A DNA stretch of 64,000 bases from Myxococcales bacterium (GTDB lineage: Bacteria; Myxococcota_A; SURF-8): assembly GCA_003598065.1 (NCBI GenBank), contig QZKR01000149.1, positions 1 through 64,000 on the forward strand. The letters are read 5' to 3'. The notes below the pieces were generated by a model. The model did not search any database and was not told where the DNA came from. It saw only the letters and a list, made by a program, of their open reading frames with translations. The stretch's first letter is position 1; each line of letters begins with the position of its first letter. The position numbers and the translations under genes are program-made. Below are positions 34,969 through 45,085 of the stretch, in pieces.

Positions 34969-37071
34969 TTACGGCTCGAGCGGTTTGGGCTCTCTCTCTT
35001 CCCGGATCTGGCCTGTCCCATTCAGCCATTTCTCGTAGGCGTCGAAGGCGAACGGCCGGCCGAGGAAAGCCTTCACCATGTCCGCCGCATCCTTCTGGCC
35101 GCCGGGTTCGAGAATGTTCCGGCGGTAGGCCGCGGAAACCTCGGTGTTGGTCAAGCCCTTCGCTTTAAACACCTCGAACAAGTCTTTCTCGATGACCAGC
35201 GACCACATGTAGGTGTAATAGTTCGACGCGTAACCGATCAGGTGGCCGAACCCTTCCACGAAATGCGTCTCCTCGATCACGGGCCAGGGCGAATAGACCG
35301 CCTGCATCCGGTCGGCGTAGGCGTCCGGATCGAAACCGGCCGGGTCCTGCTCGTAAACGCCCAGCGAAACGGCGGCGTAGAACATCTGCTGCATGACGAA
35401 CAGCCCCTTGCCGAAATCTTCCGCCGCGTGCATCCGTTCCACAAGCTCCGCCGGGATCGCTTCGCCCTTGGCGTTGGTGGCGAAAGCGGCCAGGACTCCG
35501 GGGTCCCAGGTCCATTCTTCGTAAAGCTGCGAGGGCGTCTCGACGAAATCCCACTCGGCCGCCGCGCCGGAAAAACGCAGGTAACGGCTCTGGCCGCCCA
35601 GAAGGCCATGCAGCAGGTGGCCGAATTCGTGGAAGAAGGTTTCCACGTCCAGATGGTCGATTAATGCGGGACCGCTGCTTTTGGCGGGATCGGCGAAATT
35701 GCCCACGATCGCCATCTCCGGCAGCCGCAAACCCTCCACGCCCGACGTCAGGGAAAACATGGCAAAGCTTTTATACTTGTTTTCGCGCGGGTAGAGGTCG
35801 AGGTAGATGCGGCCGAGCGGCGCGTCCCCTCGCACGACGTCGAACGCCTGCACGTCCGGATGCCAGACTTCGGCGTTGTTCCGTCTGGCAAACTTGATGT
35901 CAAACAGCTTCTCGCTTAGAGCCAACAGCCCCGCCTGGACTTTGTCCACCGCAAAATAGGACCGCGCCAGCTCCGGATCGTATTGGTAACGTTCGGCTTT
36001 GAGCAGCCGGGAAAGGTACTCCTTTTCCCAGGGAAAAACCTGCGCCGCCTCCGGCTTGCGCCGACGTTTGAAGGCCAAGAGTTCGCCGAGATCGCGCTCG
36101 CCGATGGGTTTCGAAAGAGCAAAGGCGCGTTCGATGAACCGCCGGGCGGCCTCGGGCGACTTGATCATCATCGTTTCCGTGGCGTAGGCGGCCCAGTTCG
36201 GGTAGCCCAGGAGCTTCGCCAACTCGTTTCTTGTCTTCAATAATTCCTTAAAGACGTCCACGTTCTTGGGATAGCCCAGGTTCCAGCCCAACCGCCATAG
36301 CTGCTCCCGCAATGCATCGTCCCGAGCATAGGTCATGACCGGATACCAGTCCGGCCAGTCGGTAGCGATGCGGCGCACGCCGTTCTCGTCCGGCTTGTGG
36401 GCGTCGATGAAATCCTCGGGGAGTCCGGCCAGCTGCGCCGGATCGGCGATTTCCACGTAGCGCGTGTCTTCGGCGAGGTTCTTTTCGAAAATCTGGGACA
36501 GCTCCACCATGCGCTGGTTGAGGCGGCGCGCCGTCTCCCGGACGGCCGGCTCGCGGTCCACGCCGTTGCGCCTGAAATCCAGAAGGACTTTGTCCAGGAA
36601 GCGGCGATCCACGCCGTCCAATGTAGGGTCGGCCGCGTTCACGGCGGCCAGGCTCCGGTAAAGATCCGGGTCGAGCATCAAGTCGGTGTATAGCGCGCTG
36701 GCTTCCTGCTCGCACTGGAGGGCCGCCTGCCGCACGCTGGCGTCGGGATGGTTGAGTTCGTAAAGCCCGGCGCGGTTGATGGCGTCGTCGTGGTGAATTT
36801 CGATGCCGTTGAACAGGCCGAGGGTCGCTCTCGTTTCGCGGGCGGCGTCGGCGCGCCGCAATGTCGCCGCCGTGTCTTGCATGGCTTGCATTTCGCGGCG
36901 GCACCAATCCAGAAAACTCTGGCCGTCGGGACTCAGATCCGGTGGCGCGGGCGGCGTCGGGTCGGACGGAACGGGCGGCTCATCCGCCGGACGAGATGTG
37001 GCGCAGTTTGGCTGAACCAGGCAGGCGAGACAAAGACAGACGCCAAGCACCTTCCCGATCGCGGCTTTCAT
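34969..37071 (-). CDS. M3 family metallopeptidase (thimet oligopeptidase/oligopeptidase A-like), probable lipoprotein
   Basis: VETFFHEFGHLLHGLLGG (HExxH-type site); LGYPNWAAYATETMM; lipobox-like LVQPNC in signal region. Confidence 0.9.
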   Translation of the reverse strand: MKAAIGKVLGVCLCLACLVQPNCATSRPADEPPVPSDPTPPAPPDLSPDGQSFLDWCRREMQAMQDTAATLRRADAARETRATLGLFNGIEIHHDDAINRAGLYELNHPDASVRQAALQCEQEASALYTDLMLDPDLYRSLAAVNAADPTLDGVDRRFLDKVLLDFRRNGVDREPAVRETARRLNQRMVELSQIFEKNLAEDTRYVEIADPAQLAGLPEDFIDAHKPDENGVRRIATDWPDWYPVMTYARDDALREQLWRLGWNLGYPKNVDVFKELLKTRNELAKLLGYPNWAAYATETMMIKSPEAARRFIERAFALSKPIGERDLGELLAFKRRRKPEAAQVFPWEKEYLSRLLKAERYQYDPELARSYFAVDKVQAGLLALSEKLFDIKFARRNNAEVWHPDVQAFDVVRGDAPLGRIYLDLYPRENKYKSFAMFSLTSGVEGLRLPEMAIVGNFADPAKSSGPALIDHLDVETFFHEFGHLLHGLLGGQSRYLRFSGAAAEWDFVETPSQLYEEWTWDPGVLAAFATNAKGEAIPAELVERMHAAEDFGKGLFVMQQMFYAAVSLGVYEQDPAGFDPDAYADRMQAVYSPWPVIEETHFVEGFGHLIGYASNYYTYMWSLVIEKDLFEVFKAKGLTNTEVSAAYRRNILEPGGQKDAADMVKAFLGRPFAFDAYEKWLNGTGQIREEREPKPLEP

Positions 37072-37343
37072 CGGCTCTCCCCTCGGCGATAAAGTTGCGT
37101 TAGTGTGGCATAATTTGGCTGTCTGAACCATCGAATTAGCGAGTTTTTCCTGTTCGATGAGGGAGAGGACCCCAATTGCCTCCAGGGTTGGACTCCATCG
37201 GGGATAGAGGCCAGCAAAAAAAGCCTTTACTCCTTTTTTTGAGTGAGTATACTTAGTGGCGCGGAAGAACCCGTAATTTCCCCTAAGTGCTTACGAAAAA
37301 AGGGTGGGCCTCTAAACTGATTTGAACGTTGCGAGGAAGCGGG

Positions 37344-38465
37344 ATGACGATGAAAAAAATCGCCTTGTTTGCAGCATTTGCCCTGGCGGCGGCCGTTCTC
37401 GTCATGGGCTGCGAGAAATCCTACAAAAAGGCCAATCCGGACGAAGTGGCCAAGGCGGAGAAAGCGGCCCAAGTCCAGAAAACCGCCGAGGAACTGAAAG
37501 CCAAACAGGAAGCGGAAGCCGCCAAGGCGGGGCCGCCCATCGAGCAGCATTCGCCGGCCACCGATCCCGATTGCTGGGGCAAGGCCGATCCCCAGGCCCC
37601 GCCCAAGACCTTCGCCGTCGGCGCGTGGAACGTGGAAATCACTGAGAATTACAAACTTCGCGTCGTCAATGCCGATCCCGCCAAGCCGCTCACGCTGGGT
37701 GCGGTGACCGACATCAAAACGGCGATCGAAGCCAACTTGAAAAACCTCGCGTACTTCATCGACGAATTCAAAAAGGCGGGCGTGTCGGCGATCGTCATCA
37801 GCGGCGATCTGGCCGAGAAACTGGACGAATACAAAACCGTCCTCGACGTCTTCGGTCAGTCCGGCATCCTGACGCTGTTCATCATCGGCAATCGCGACAA
37901 GAAGGAAGACTTCACCGCGGCGGCCAACGAACTGGGCGCGAAGTACCCGAACCTCATCAACATGAACAGGATTCGCCTGGCCGACCTCGGCGCGGCGACG
38001 ATCGTTTCGCTTCCGGGTTATTACGATCCGAACTACATCCACAACCCGCCGGGCTGTCCCTACAACCCGATCCATCTGGGCGACGTGAAGAAACTTGTGG
38101 AAGGGGCGAAGAATCCGGTCGTGCTCGTCTCCCATGGACCGCCGCGCGGCATGGGCAAGGATGCGATCGATCAGGCCGTCGAGGCGGGCAACGTCGGCGA
38201 TCCGAAGATGGCGTGGCTGATCGGCGAAGCCAAGATCCCCTTCGGCATCTTCGGCAACATCCACGAGGCGGGCGGCAAGGCCGTGGGAGCGGACATGCAA
38301 AATGTCGTCAAACCCGATGTCCCCTCGGATAAACTGTATCTGAACCCCGGGCCGGCCGACTCCGATCCGTGGAACATGAACGACGGTTCCCGGTCCAAAG
38401 GCATGGCCGGTCTGTTCAAGCTTGAAGGCGGCAAGGCGAGCTACAAGATCCTCCGCGTGAAGTAA
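37344..38465 (+). CDS. Lipoprotein with divergent metallophosphoesterase domain
   Basis: Signal/lipobox AAAVLVMGC; LGAVTDIK, VISGDLAEKLDEY, FIIGNRDKKEDF, VLVSHGPPRG in metallophosphoesterase motif order. Confidence 0.7.
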   Translation: MTMKKIALFAAFALAAAVLVMGCEKSYKKANPDEVAKAEKAAQVQKTAEELKAKQEAEAAKAGPPIEQHSPATDPDCWGKADPQAPPKTFAVGAWNVEITENYKLRVVNADPAKPLTLGAVTDIKTAIEANLKNLAYFIDEFKKAGVSAIVISGDLAEKLDEYKTVLDVFGQSGILTLFIIGNRDKKEDFTAAANELGAKYPNLINMNRIRLADLGAATIVSLPGYYDPNYIHNPPGCPYNPIHLGDVKKLVEGAKNPVVLVSHGPPRGMGKDAIDQAVEAGNVGDPKMAWLIGEAKIPFGIFGNIHEAGGKAVGADMQNVVKPDVPSDKLYLNPGPADSDPWNMNDGSRSKGMAGLFKLEGGKASYKILRVK

Positions 38466-38494
38466 GTTCGCCTTGGAGGAATAGGCAGAGCGAG

Positions 38495-38524
38495 GCCGGG
38501 AGCCGAAAGGTCCCCGGCTTTGTT
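38495..38524 (+). terminator. Terminator-like hairpin after the metallophosphoesterase gene
   Basis: GCCGGG...CCCGGC followed by TTTGTTcgTTTG. Confidence 0.5.
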
Positions 38525-38538
38525 CGTTTGATTAGGAT

Positions 38539-40368
38539 ATGGCAAGCATGAACATCTTGGGTATTTCGGCATTCTATCATGACAGCGCGGCGTGCCTGTT
38601 GCGCGATGGCGAGATCGTCGCCGCCGCCCAGGAGGAGCGTTTTACCCGCAAGAAGCACGACTACCGCTTCCCCGAGCACGCCATCGCCTACTGTCTCCAG
38701 GAAGCCGGCATCAACGCCGACGCGCTCGACCACGTCGTTTTCTACGACAAGCCGTTTCTGAAATTCGAGCGGCTCCTGGAGAGTTACATCGCTTACGCGC
38801 CGAAGGGCTTCGGTTCCTTCCTGAAGGCGATGCCGGTGTGGATAAGGCAGAAGCTGTTTATGCGCGAGTTGATCCATAAGGCGCTGCCCGATTATAAGGG
38901 AAAAATGCTTTTCAGTTCGCACCACGAATCGCACGCCGCCAGCGCCTTCTTCCCCTCGCCGTTCGCCGAAGCGGCGATTTTCACCGCCGACGGCGTGGGC
39001 GAATGGGCGACGACGACGATCGGCGTGGGGACGGGGAATCGCGTCGAGATCATCCGCGAGATCCAGTTCCCGCATTCGCTCGGCCTGCTGTACAGCGCTT
39101 TCACCTATTACACCGGCTTCAAGGTCAACTCCGGAGAATACAAAGTGATGGGGCTGGCGCCCTACGGCGAGCCGAAATACGTGGACCTGATCTACGAGCA
39201 CTTGATCGACCTGAAAGAAGACGGCAGCTTCAAGCTGAACATGGATTATTTCAACTACGCCGCCGGCCTGACGATGACCAACGGCAAGTTCGACGCCCTC
39301 TTCGGCGGCCCGCCGCGCCAGCAGGAATCGAAGCTGACGCAGAAGGAAATGGACCTCGCCCGCTCGATCCAGGTGGTGACGGAAGAGGCGATGCTGCGCT
39401 CGGCTCGTTACATCCACAGGCTAACCGGCATGAGGAATCTCTGCCTGGCGGGAGGCGTGGCGCTCAATTGCGTCGGCAACGGCCGCATTCTGCGCGAAGG
39501 GCCGTTCAAGGATATGTGGATTCAACCGGCTTCCGGAGACGCCGGCGGCGCTTTGGGCGCGGCGACGCTGATCTGGCACCACTATCTCGACAAGCCGCGC
39601 GCCATCAAGGGCAAGAATCGGCTGCAGAAGGCGACCTACCTGGGTCCGGAGTATTCGCGCGACGAGATCAAGGCCTTCCTGGACGAGATCGGCGCGCCCT
39701 ATACGGAAGTGCCGCTGGAGGAGATTCCCGAGAGGACGGCGGAGCTGGTCGCCTCGGAAAAAGTAATCGGCTGGTTCGAGGGAAGGATGGAGTTCGGCCC
39801 GCGCGCCCTGGGCGCGCGCAGCATCATCGGCGACGCGCGCAGTTCGAGCATGCAGGAGGTGATGAACCTCAAAATCAAGTTCCGCGAATCGTTTAGGCCC
39901 TTCGCGCCGTCGGTGCTCGTCGAGCATGTCGCCGACTGGTTCGAGACCAGCCACGACTCCCCTTATATGCTGCTGGTCGCCAACGTCCGCAAGGAGCGCT
40001 GCCGCTGGATGACCTCGACCGAGGAAAACCTGTGGGGGCTCGACAAGCTCAAGGTCGTGCGTTCGGAGGTGCCCGCGATCACGCACGTCGATTACTCCGC
40101 GCGCTTGCAGACCGTGGACAAGGACGATGCGCCGCTCTACCACGCGATGATCCAGGCGTTCTACAACAAAACAGCCTGTCCGGTCATCATCAACACGTCG
40201 TTCAACGTTCGCGGCGAGCCGATCGTCTGCGCGCCGAAGGACGCTTACATCTGTTTTATGCGGACGAAAATGGACTACCTCGTGATGGGGCCGTTCATCA
40301 TCGATAAGAGCAACCAGAAGCCCTTGGAGAAGGACTCCGACTGGATGCGCGAATACGAGCTCGACTAG
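38539..40368 (+). CDS. Carbamoyltransferase (NodU/CmcH/TobZ family)
   Basis: MNILGISAFYHDSAACLL; HHESHAASAFFPSPF; GRMEFGPRALGARSIIGDARS; INTSFNVRGEPIVC; start 38539 or 38548. Confidence 0.93.
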   Translation: MASMNILGISAFYHDSAACLLRDGEIVAAAQEERFTRKKHDYRFPEHAIAYCLQEAGINADALDHVVFYDKPFLKFERLLESYIAYAPKGFGSFLKAMPVWIRQKLFMRELIHKALPDYKGKMLFSSHHESHAASAFFPSPFAEAAIFTADGVGEWATTTIGVGTGNRVEIIREIQFPHSLGLLYSAFTYYTGFKVNSGEYKVMGLAPYGEPKYVDLIYEHLIDLKEDGSFKLNMDYFNYAAGLTMTNGKFDALFGGPPRQQESKLTQKEMDLARSIQVVTEEAMLRSARYIHRLTGMRNLCLAGGVALNCVGNGRILREGPFKDMWIQPASGDAGGALGAATLIWHHYLDKPRAIKGKNRLQKATYLGPEYSRDEIKAFLDEIGAPYTEVPLEEIPERTAELVASEKVIGWFEGRMEFGPRALGARSIIGDARSSSMQEVMNLKIKFRESFRPFAPSVLVEHVADWFETSHDSPYMLLVANVRKERCRWMTSTEENLWGLDKLKVVRSEVPAITHVDYSARLQTVDKDDAPLYHAMIQAFYNKTACPVIINTSFNVRGEPIVCAPKDAYICFMRTKMDYLVMGPFIIDKSNQKPLEKDSDWMREYELD

Positions 40369-40380
40369 GAGACCGCCGCA

Positions 40381-40776
40381 ATGATCGAACGCACGCCCAA
40401 GAAACTGCGCCATTTCGCCATCGGCATCATCGTCATCGGCGGCGCGCTCGCCGCGCTGATGGCCTGGCGCGACCACACGATCGCACTTTACATCTTCGGC
40501 CTGCTGGCCCTATGGGGCGTGCTGGGCGCGGCGGTCCCCGTCGCGATCTCGCCGCTGTTCATCGCCCTCACTTACATCGGTTTGGCGCTGGGGTGGGTGA
40601 ATACGCGCCTGATCCTGGGGCTGCTCTACTTCCTCGTCTTCACGCCGCTCGGCCTGCTCTTTCGCCTGATCGGCAAGGATCCTTTGAATCGCCGCATCGA
40701 GAAGAACGCCGGCACGTATTGGCAGGACGTTTCCGGCCGTCCCTACGATACGAAGCACTTCGAGAAGCAGTTCTGA
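40381..40776 (+). CDS. SxtJ family membrane protein
   Basis: Four hydrophobic segments; TPLGLLFRLIGKDPLNRRIEKNAGTYW; directly follows carbamoyltransferase. Confidence 0.75.
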   Translation: MIERTPKKLRHFAIGIIVIGGALAALMAWRDHTIALYIFGLLALWGVLGAAVPVAISPLFIALTYIGLALGWVNTRLILGLLYFLVFTPLGLLFRLIGKDPLNRRIEKNAGTYWQDVSGRPYDTKHFEKQF

Positions 40777-40925
40777 TAGATTTTCCCGATCGAGGCCGCG
40801 CCGTCCGGGCCTTGCCCGTGTCCCCGGGCCGAACATCGCCAAAGGCGCCGGCTTGTATTGCAGGTTGGCGGCAAATTCGCTAAAGTGGTTTTCATTCAAC
40901 CATTCGGTGTGACTTCGGCGGCGAA

Positions 40926-41756
40926 ATGGCGCTACGATCGACAATCACGCTCCAGCTTCCGGCCGCGCTGGGATTGATTATAGCTACGGCGATGCTGGCG
41001 GCGGGTTGCAAAGGCTGCAACTCGTCGTCGCCGGAAGAACCGGCGGCAAGCGCCGCGCCGTCCGGCCCTGTCCGGATGATGATCGATGACAGTTTGTTCG
41101 CCCACCTCCAGCCTCTGCTCGCCAGACGCTTCCCCGCGGCCCTGCTCAAGCGCGCCGGCTTCGCGGGACAACTGGAAGCGGTGCGGACCGCAGCCGTCGA
41201 TGTCGTGGTCGTCGCCGGAGAGAAACAGATGCGTCAGTTGGAAAAACTGCGCGGTTTTCTCGGCCCTCCCAGAGGCTTCGCGGCCAACAAGATCGAACTG
41301 GTTGCGCCGAAAAAAGGCCCGCTTCTGCTCGATCGTCCGCAACACCTTTTGCAGCCGGCGTTGCGCGGGCCGGCGATCGTCGCGGCGGGAGAAGCCGCCG
41401 GCGACGCGGCGCGGGCCATTCTGACCGGTTGGGGCCTCGCCGAGCGGCTGGCGGGCAAGCTGTCTTCCTATCCCACCAGCAGGGAGGCGCTGGACGCCGT
41501 ACGGCAGGGCCGCGCCGGGGCGGCGTTCGTTTTCCGCACCGACCGGCTCGCCGCGTCGGATCTGACCGTGCGACTGAATCTGGCTGCGCGCGTCTCGAAC
41601 CATACTCCATATTTCGTCGCCGTTCCGACAGGCGGGCGCGACCCCGCGCAGGCGCGCGACATCGCCGATTTCCTGGCCGGCGAAGAGGTCCGGAAGATCC
41701 TCCTGAGCGCCGGTCTGCTGCCGCCGGAACATCGTCCGCCAGCGGAAAAACCGTAG
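40926..41756 (+). CDS. ModA-like periplasmic substrate-binding lipoprotein
   Basis: Lipobox MLAAGC; NKIELVAPKKGPL; GAAFVFRTDRLAASD; DFLAGEEVRKILLSAGLLPP. Confidence 0.6.
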   Translation: MALRSTITLQLPAALGLIIATAMLAAGCKGCNSSSPEEPAASAAPSGPVRMMIDDSLFAHLQPLLARRFPAALLKRAGFAGQLEAVRTAAVDVVVVAGEKQMRQLEKLRGFLGPPRGFAANKIELVAPKKGPLLLDRPQHLLQPALRGPAIVAAGEAAGDAARAILTGWGLAERLAGKLSSYPTSREALDAVRQGRAGAAFVFRTDRLAASDLTVRLNLAARVSNHTPYFVAVPTGGRDPAQARDIADFLAGEEVRKILLSAGLLPPEHRPPAEKP

Positions 41757-41863
41757 ACCGCGCCCAGGCTCTCGCGGCGTTTTCCCCTTGTCACAAGGTC
41801 CCGTCGCCGATAGACTCGCGCCATCTCAGCCCGCCGCCGATCCGGCGCAAATGAGGACGTAAA

Positions 41864-42751
41864 GTGGACAACCGGCCGAAGGCGATTCTCTACATGCTCC
41901 TCTCGTCGTTCGCCTTCAGCGGCATGGGCGTGTTCGTCAAGCTCGCCCACGACGTGCCGCTCGCCGAGAAGGTCTTTTTCCGCAACCTCGTGGCGCTATT
42001 CATATCGCTGGCGCTGGCCTTGCGCACCGGACGTTCGCTGTTCGGCCGGCGTGAAAACCAGAAACTCTTGATGGGCCGCGCCTTGCTGGGTCTGGGCGGC
42101 GTCGTCACCTTCTTTTACGCTCTCGGCCATCTGCTTCTGGTCGATGCCGACATGCTCAACAAACTCTCGCCCTTCTTCGTGGCGATCTTCGCCGGCTTGT
42201 TCCTGGGTGAACGGCCCAGCCGCGTTTATCCCCTGGCTTTGGTCGTCGCCTTCGGCGGGGCGATGCTGATCATCAAGCCGACGTTCGAGCTGACGCTTCT
42301 GCCGGCGCTTGTCGGCCTGGCTTCCGCCGCCTTCGCCGGCGGGGCTTATACCGTCGTGAGAGCTCTTAAAAATCGCGAAGGCGCGGAAACGATCGTGTTC
42401 TATTTTTCGTTCGTCTCCTCGCTGCTTTCGCTGCCCTTCGTCGTGCGCGACTTCGTGCCCTTGACCGCCGCGCAGTGGGGCGCGCTGGCCGGGATCGGCG
42501 TCAGCGCGGCCGTGGGCCAGATCTGGCTCACCCTCGCCTATGCGTGCGGACCGGCGGCGGAAGTGTCGATCGTGATGTATACCTCCATCCTCTTCTCCGC
42601 CGTCTTTGGTTTCGTTTTCTGGGGCGAGATTCCGGACGCGTGGAGCCTGCTGGGCGGTGTCATGATCATCGGAGCGGCGCTCCTGCTGTTCGGAATCGCT
42701 TCCCGAGTCGCACGCCCATCCGCTATCCCTGAAAAAGCCCGCGACAGTTGA
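41864..42751 (+). CDS. EamA family DMT transporter
   Basis: ILYMLLSSFAFSGMGVFVKLAHDVPLAEKVFFRNLVAL; two repeated 5-TM halves; GTG start. Confidence 0.85.
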   Translation: MDNRPKAILYMLLSSFAFSGMGVFVKLAHDVPLAEKVFFRNLVALFISLALALRTGRSLFGRRENQKLLMGRALLGLGGVVTFFYALGHLLLVDADMLNKLSPFFVAIFAGLFLGERPSRVYPLALVVAFGGAMLIIKPTFELTLLPALVGLASAAFAGGAYTVVRALKNREGAETIVFYFSFVSSLLSLPFVVRDFVPLTAAQWGALAGIGVSAAVGQIWLTLAYACGPAAEVSIVMYTSILFSAVFGFVFWGEIPDAWSLLGGVMIIGAALLLFGIASRVARPSAIPEKARDS

Positions 42752-42785
42752 CCTGCTTTCGAAGTCGTCGGCGGCTATAAAACAA

Positions 42786-42814
42786 AACCGCCCGGCGTTT
42801 CCCACCGGGCGGTT
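42786..42814 (-). terminator. Terminator hairpin between convergent genes
   Basis: AACCGCCCGG-cgtttccca-CCGGGCGGTT, T-rich on the minus-strand 3' side (ttttgtttta). Confidence 0.7.
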
Positions 42815-42837
42815 CGCCTGAATGCGCTTGGACTCAA

Positions 42838-44955
42838 TTACGGCTGCGGCGCGGCCCAGGCGCCGCCGACCTTGTTGATCGACCACTCCCTGGTCTGGCC
42901 CTCTTCCGTGAGCGTCGTCGTCCGCGTCCAGCGCGGCTCGATGTCGTCGTTGACGTAGATCCGGACCGTTATGTTGGCGTTTTCATGACCCAGGCAGATC
43001 GGGATCACCAGCGGCAGTTCGCCGGAGCAGTCTTCGGTGTAGGTCGCCTTGATGATATAGGCGCCGTCCGAGGCGTTGGTATGGACGATCGTCTCGCGGT
43101 GGCCCTCGTCGCACATGGTTGTGTTGTTGGAGACGATCGGGAAGCCGTAATCGCCGAGGTTGCAGGTGCGCTGCGCGGTCATCGTTGAGTCGGAGCAGGT
43201 CAGCCCGTTCGGCGCGCGCCAGCCGAGATCGACGTTGGTTTCTCCATCGCAGGAGAATTCCATGTCGATCACGATTTTTTCGTCGCTGCCGTAATTGATG
43301 AGCACCGTTTTCGGATTGCTCGCTGCGCCCTTCGTGTCGGTGACGACGAGTTGAATGGTGTAGAGCCCCGGCCAATCCACCGTGTAGGTCACGATCGGAT
43401 CGGTAACGGAGGGAAGGAAATCCGACTGGCTTTCGGGCGGTGCAATTACCGTCCACTTGTACTGAAGCGGATAGTCTTCATCCGGATCGTAGGAGATGTC
43501 GCCGTAGAGGGCGATGCGGCGCTGCGGCGCCGTCGCGTTGGCCGCCACGTCGATCGGCTGCGTGATGTCCGCCCCCCTGTCGGACCGGGCGACGCGCGCC
43601 ACCGGCTTCTCGTTGGGGGGGGCTCCCGCGCCTTCGATGCTCACGCGCGTATACGCCGACGCCCCCGGCAGATCCGACTCGATGATCAGCTTGCAGCCCT
43701 GATCGGGTCCGGAATTCAAGGGGGCGTAACCGACGCCGATGTCGGTGATCGTCTCCTGGTCCGTCAGCGTGAAGGGGAAGGTCTGGTGGTCGCCGAGATA
43801 GAGCGTGTACTCCTCGCAGTGGTTGCCGGAGAGCTGCATGCTCTTCACTTCGACCGCGCCCACCGTCTGGTTTTGGATGACGAGGTTGACCGCATCCTGC
43901 GTGCCGACTTCCCTCAAACCGAAATCGATCGGGTTGGGGTAGACGTAGATTGAATTCTGGTTCGCCGTGCCGGCCGCCAGAACTTCGTTGCGGCCCGTCG
44001 CCGGCAGATCTCCTTCCTGGTCGGCGTCGTGATCGACGATGACGAAGTTTTCATGCTGCTCGGGAAAGAAGGTCGCCTCGGTCGGGTCATAGGTGACCTG
44101 GATTTCCAGGCATGCCTCGGGATTCAGATAATACGGTTTCTGGGGCATGGGTTGAATGTCCGAGGTCAGCGTGAAGTGAGGCACGGTGCCCGGGAACTTG
44201 AAGCCGAGGCCGGTGATGGCGATGGCCTTGTTGCCGTCGGCGGCGGCCATGGCGTTGCAGATTTGCAACGGCAGCGTCACGCCGGGATCTTCGACGCGGA
44301 CGTTTCCGAAAAGAAGTTCCGACGGCTCGAAGGAGATAACCGACGTGCCCTTGTATTCCGATTGCAGCAGCACCATCGCCAGCGCGCCGTTGGCGGCGTT
44401 GGAGGCGATCTGAAGCGGATTGTTGGCGGCATAGCCGTAGCTCGGCGTGAATTCGATCTGCAAGGTGAGCGAGGTTCCGGGCGCCAGCGTCACGGGTTCG
44501 GCGTCAACGATCGGGTTTTCGATGATGAAGTCATCGGCCTCCTGCAGGATTTCGGCGGCGCCGATGATAAGGTCCTCGGTTCCTACGCTGGAAATCGTCA
44601 CCGATCCCGGGCGCGACTCGCCGATGAGCACGGCCCCGAACTGCACGTTCTCGGGGACGCGGATCTGCGGTCCCTGGTTCTCGCCGTCGCCGGGCTTGTC
44701 GGTGTCGTCGCCGTCGATCGGCGATTCATCGATGTCAATATCCCCATCGGGATTGGGAATGCAGAACCCATCAAGACCGCAGATTTCGTCCGGATCGCAT
44801 TCCAGATCGATGCTGCATGGCATGACTTCAGCGCCGTCGTTATCGCCATCAGTCGATGGATCCCCCTCGCTGCCGCCGCCGCACCCAAAGACAGCGAAGA
44901 GAACAACGAGCACCCCTGCGCCCATCAAACGAGCCCAAAGCTTGTTTGGCGACAC
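42838..44955 (-). CDS. Large surface lipoprotein with acidic linker, choice-of-anchor/PKD-like repeats
   Basis: GTG start with RBS ggaggt; lipobox VLFAVFGC; STDGDNDG linker; repeated IDFGLREVGTQDAVNLVIQN-type anchor domains; YTVDWPGLYTIQLVVTD PKD-like. Confidence 0.75.
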   Translation of the reverse strand: MSPNKLWARLMGAGVLVVLFAVFGCGGGSEGDPSTDGDNDGAEVMPCSIDLECDPDEICGLDGFCIPNPDGDIDIDESPIDGDDTDKPGDGENQGPQIRVPENVQFGAVLIGESRPGSVTISSVGTEDLIIGAAEILQEADDFIIENPIVDAEPVTLAPGTSLTLQIEFTPSYGYAANNPLQIASNAANGALAMVLLQSEYKGTSVISFEPSELLFGNVRVEDPGVTLPLQICNAMAAADGNKAIAITGLGFKFPGTVPHFTLTSDIQPMPQKPYYLNPEACLEIQVTYDPTEATFFPEQHENFVIVDHDADQEGDLPATGRNEVLAAGTANQNSIYVYPNPIDFGLREVGTQDAVNLVIQNQTVGAVEVKSMQLSGNHCEEYTLYLGDHQTFPFTLTDQETITDIGVGYAPLNSGPDQGCKLIIESDLPGASAYTRVSIEGAGAPPNEKPVARVARSDRGADITQPIDVAANATAPQRRIALYGDISYDPDEDYPLQYKWTVIAPPESQSDFLPSVTDPIVTYTVDWPGLYTIQLVVTDTKGAASNPKTVLINYGSDEKIVIDMEFSCDGETNVDLGWRAPNGLTCSDSTMTAQRTCNLGDYGFPIVSNNTTMCDEGHRETIVHTNASDGAYIIKATYTEDCSGELPLVIPICLGHENANITVRIYVNDDIEPRWTRTTTLTEEGQTREWSINKVGGAWAAPQP

Positions 44956-45085
44956 CGCTACCTCCTTGACCAACAAACCGTGGCGATGGCCTTTTTTAAG
45001 AAAACGACCCGTGGCGGGGCCTGATACCCTATATCCATTGTACATTATCACAGGCCGTCGGTAAACGCCAGATACGACTGTCGAT

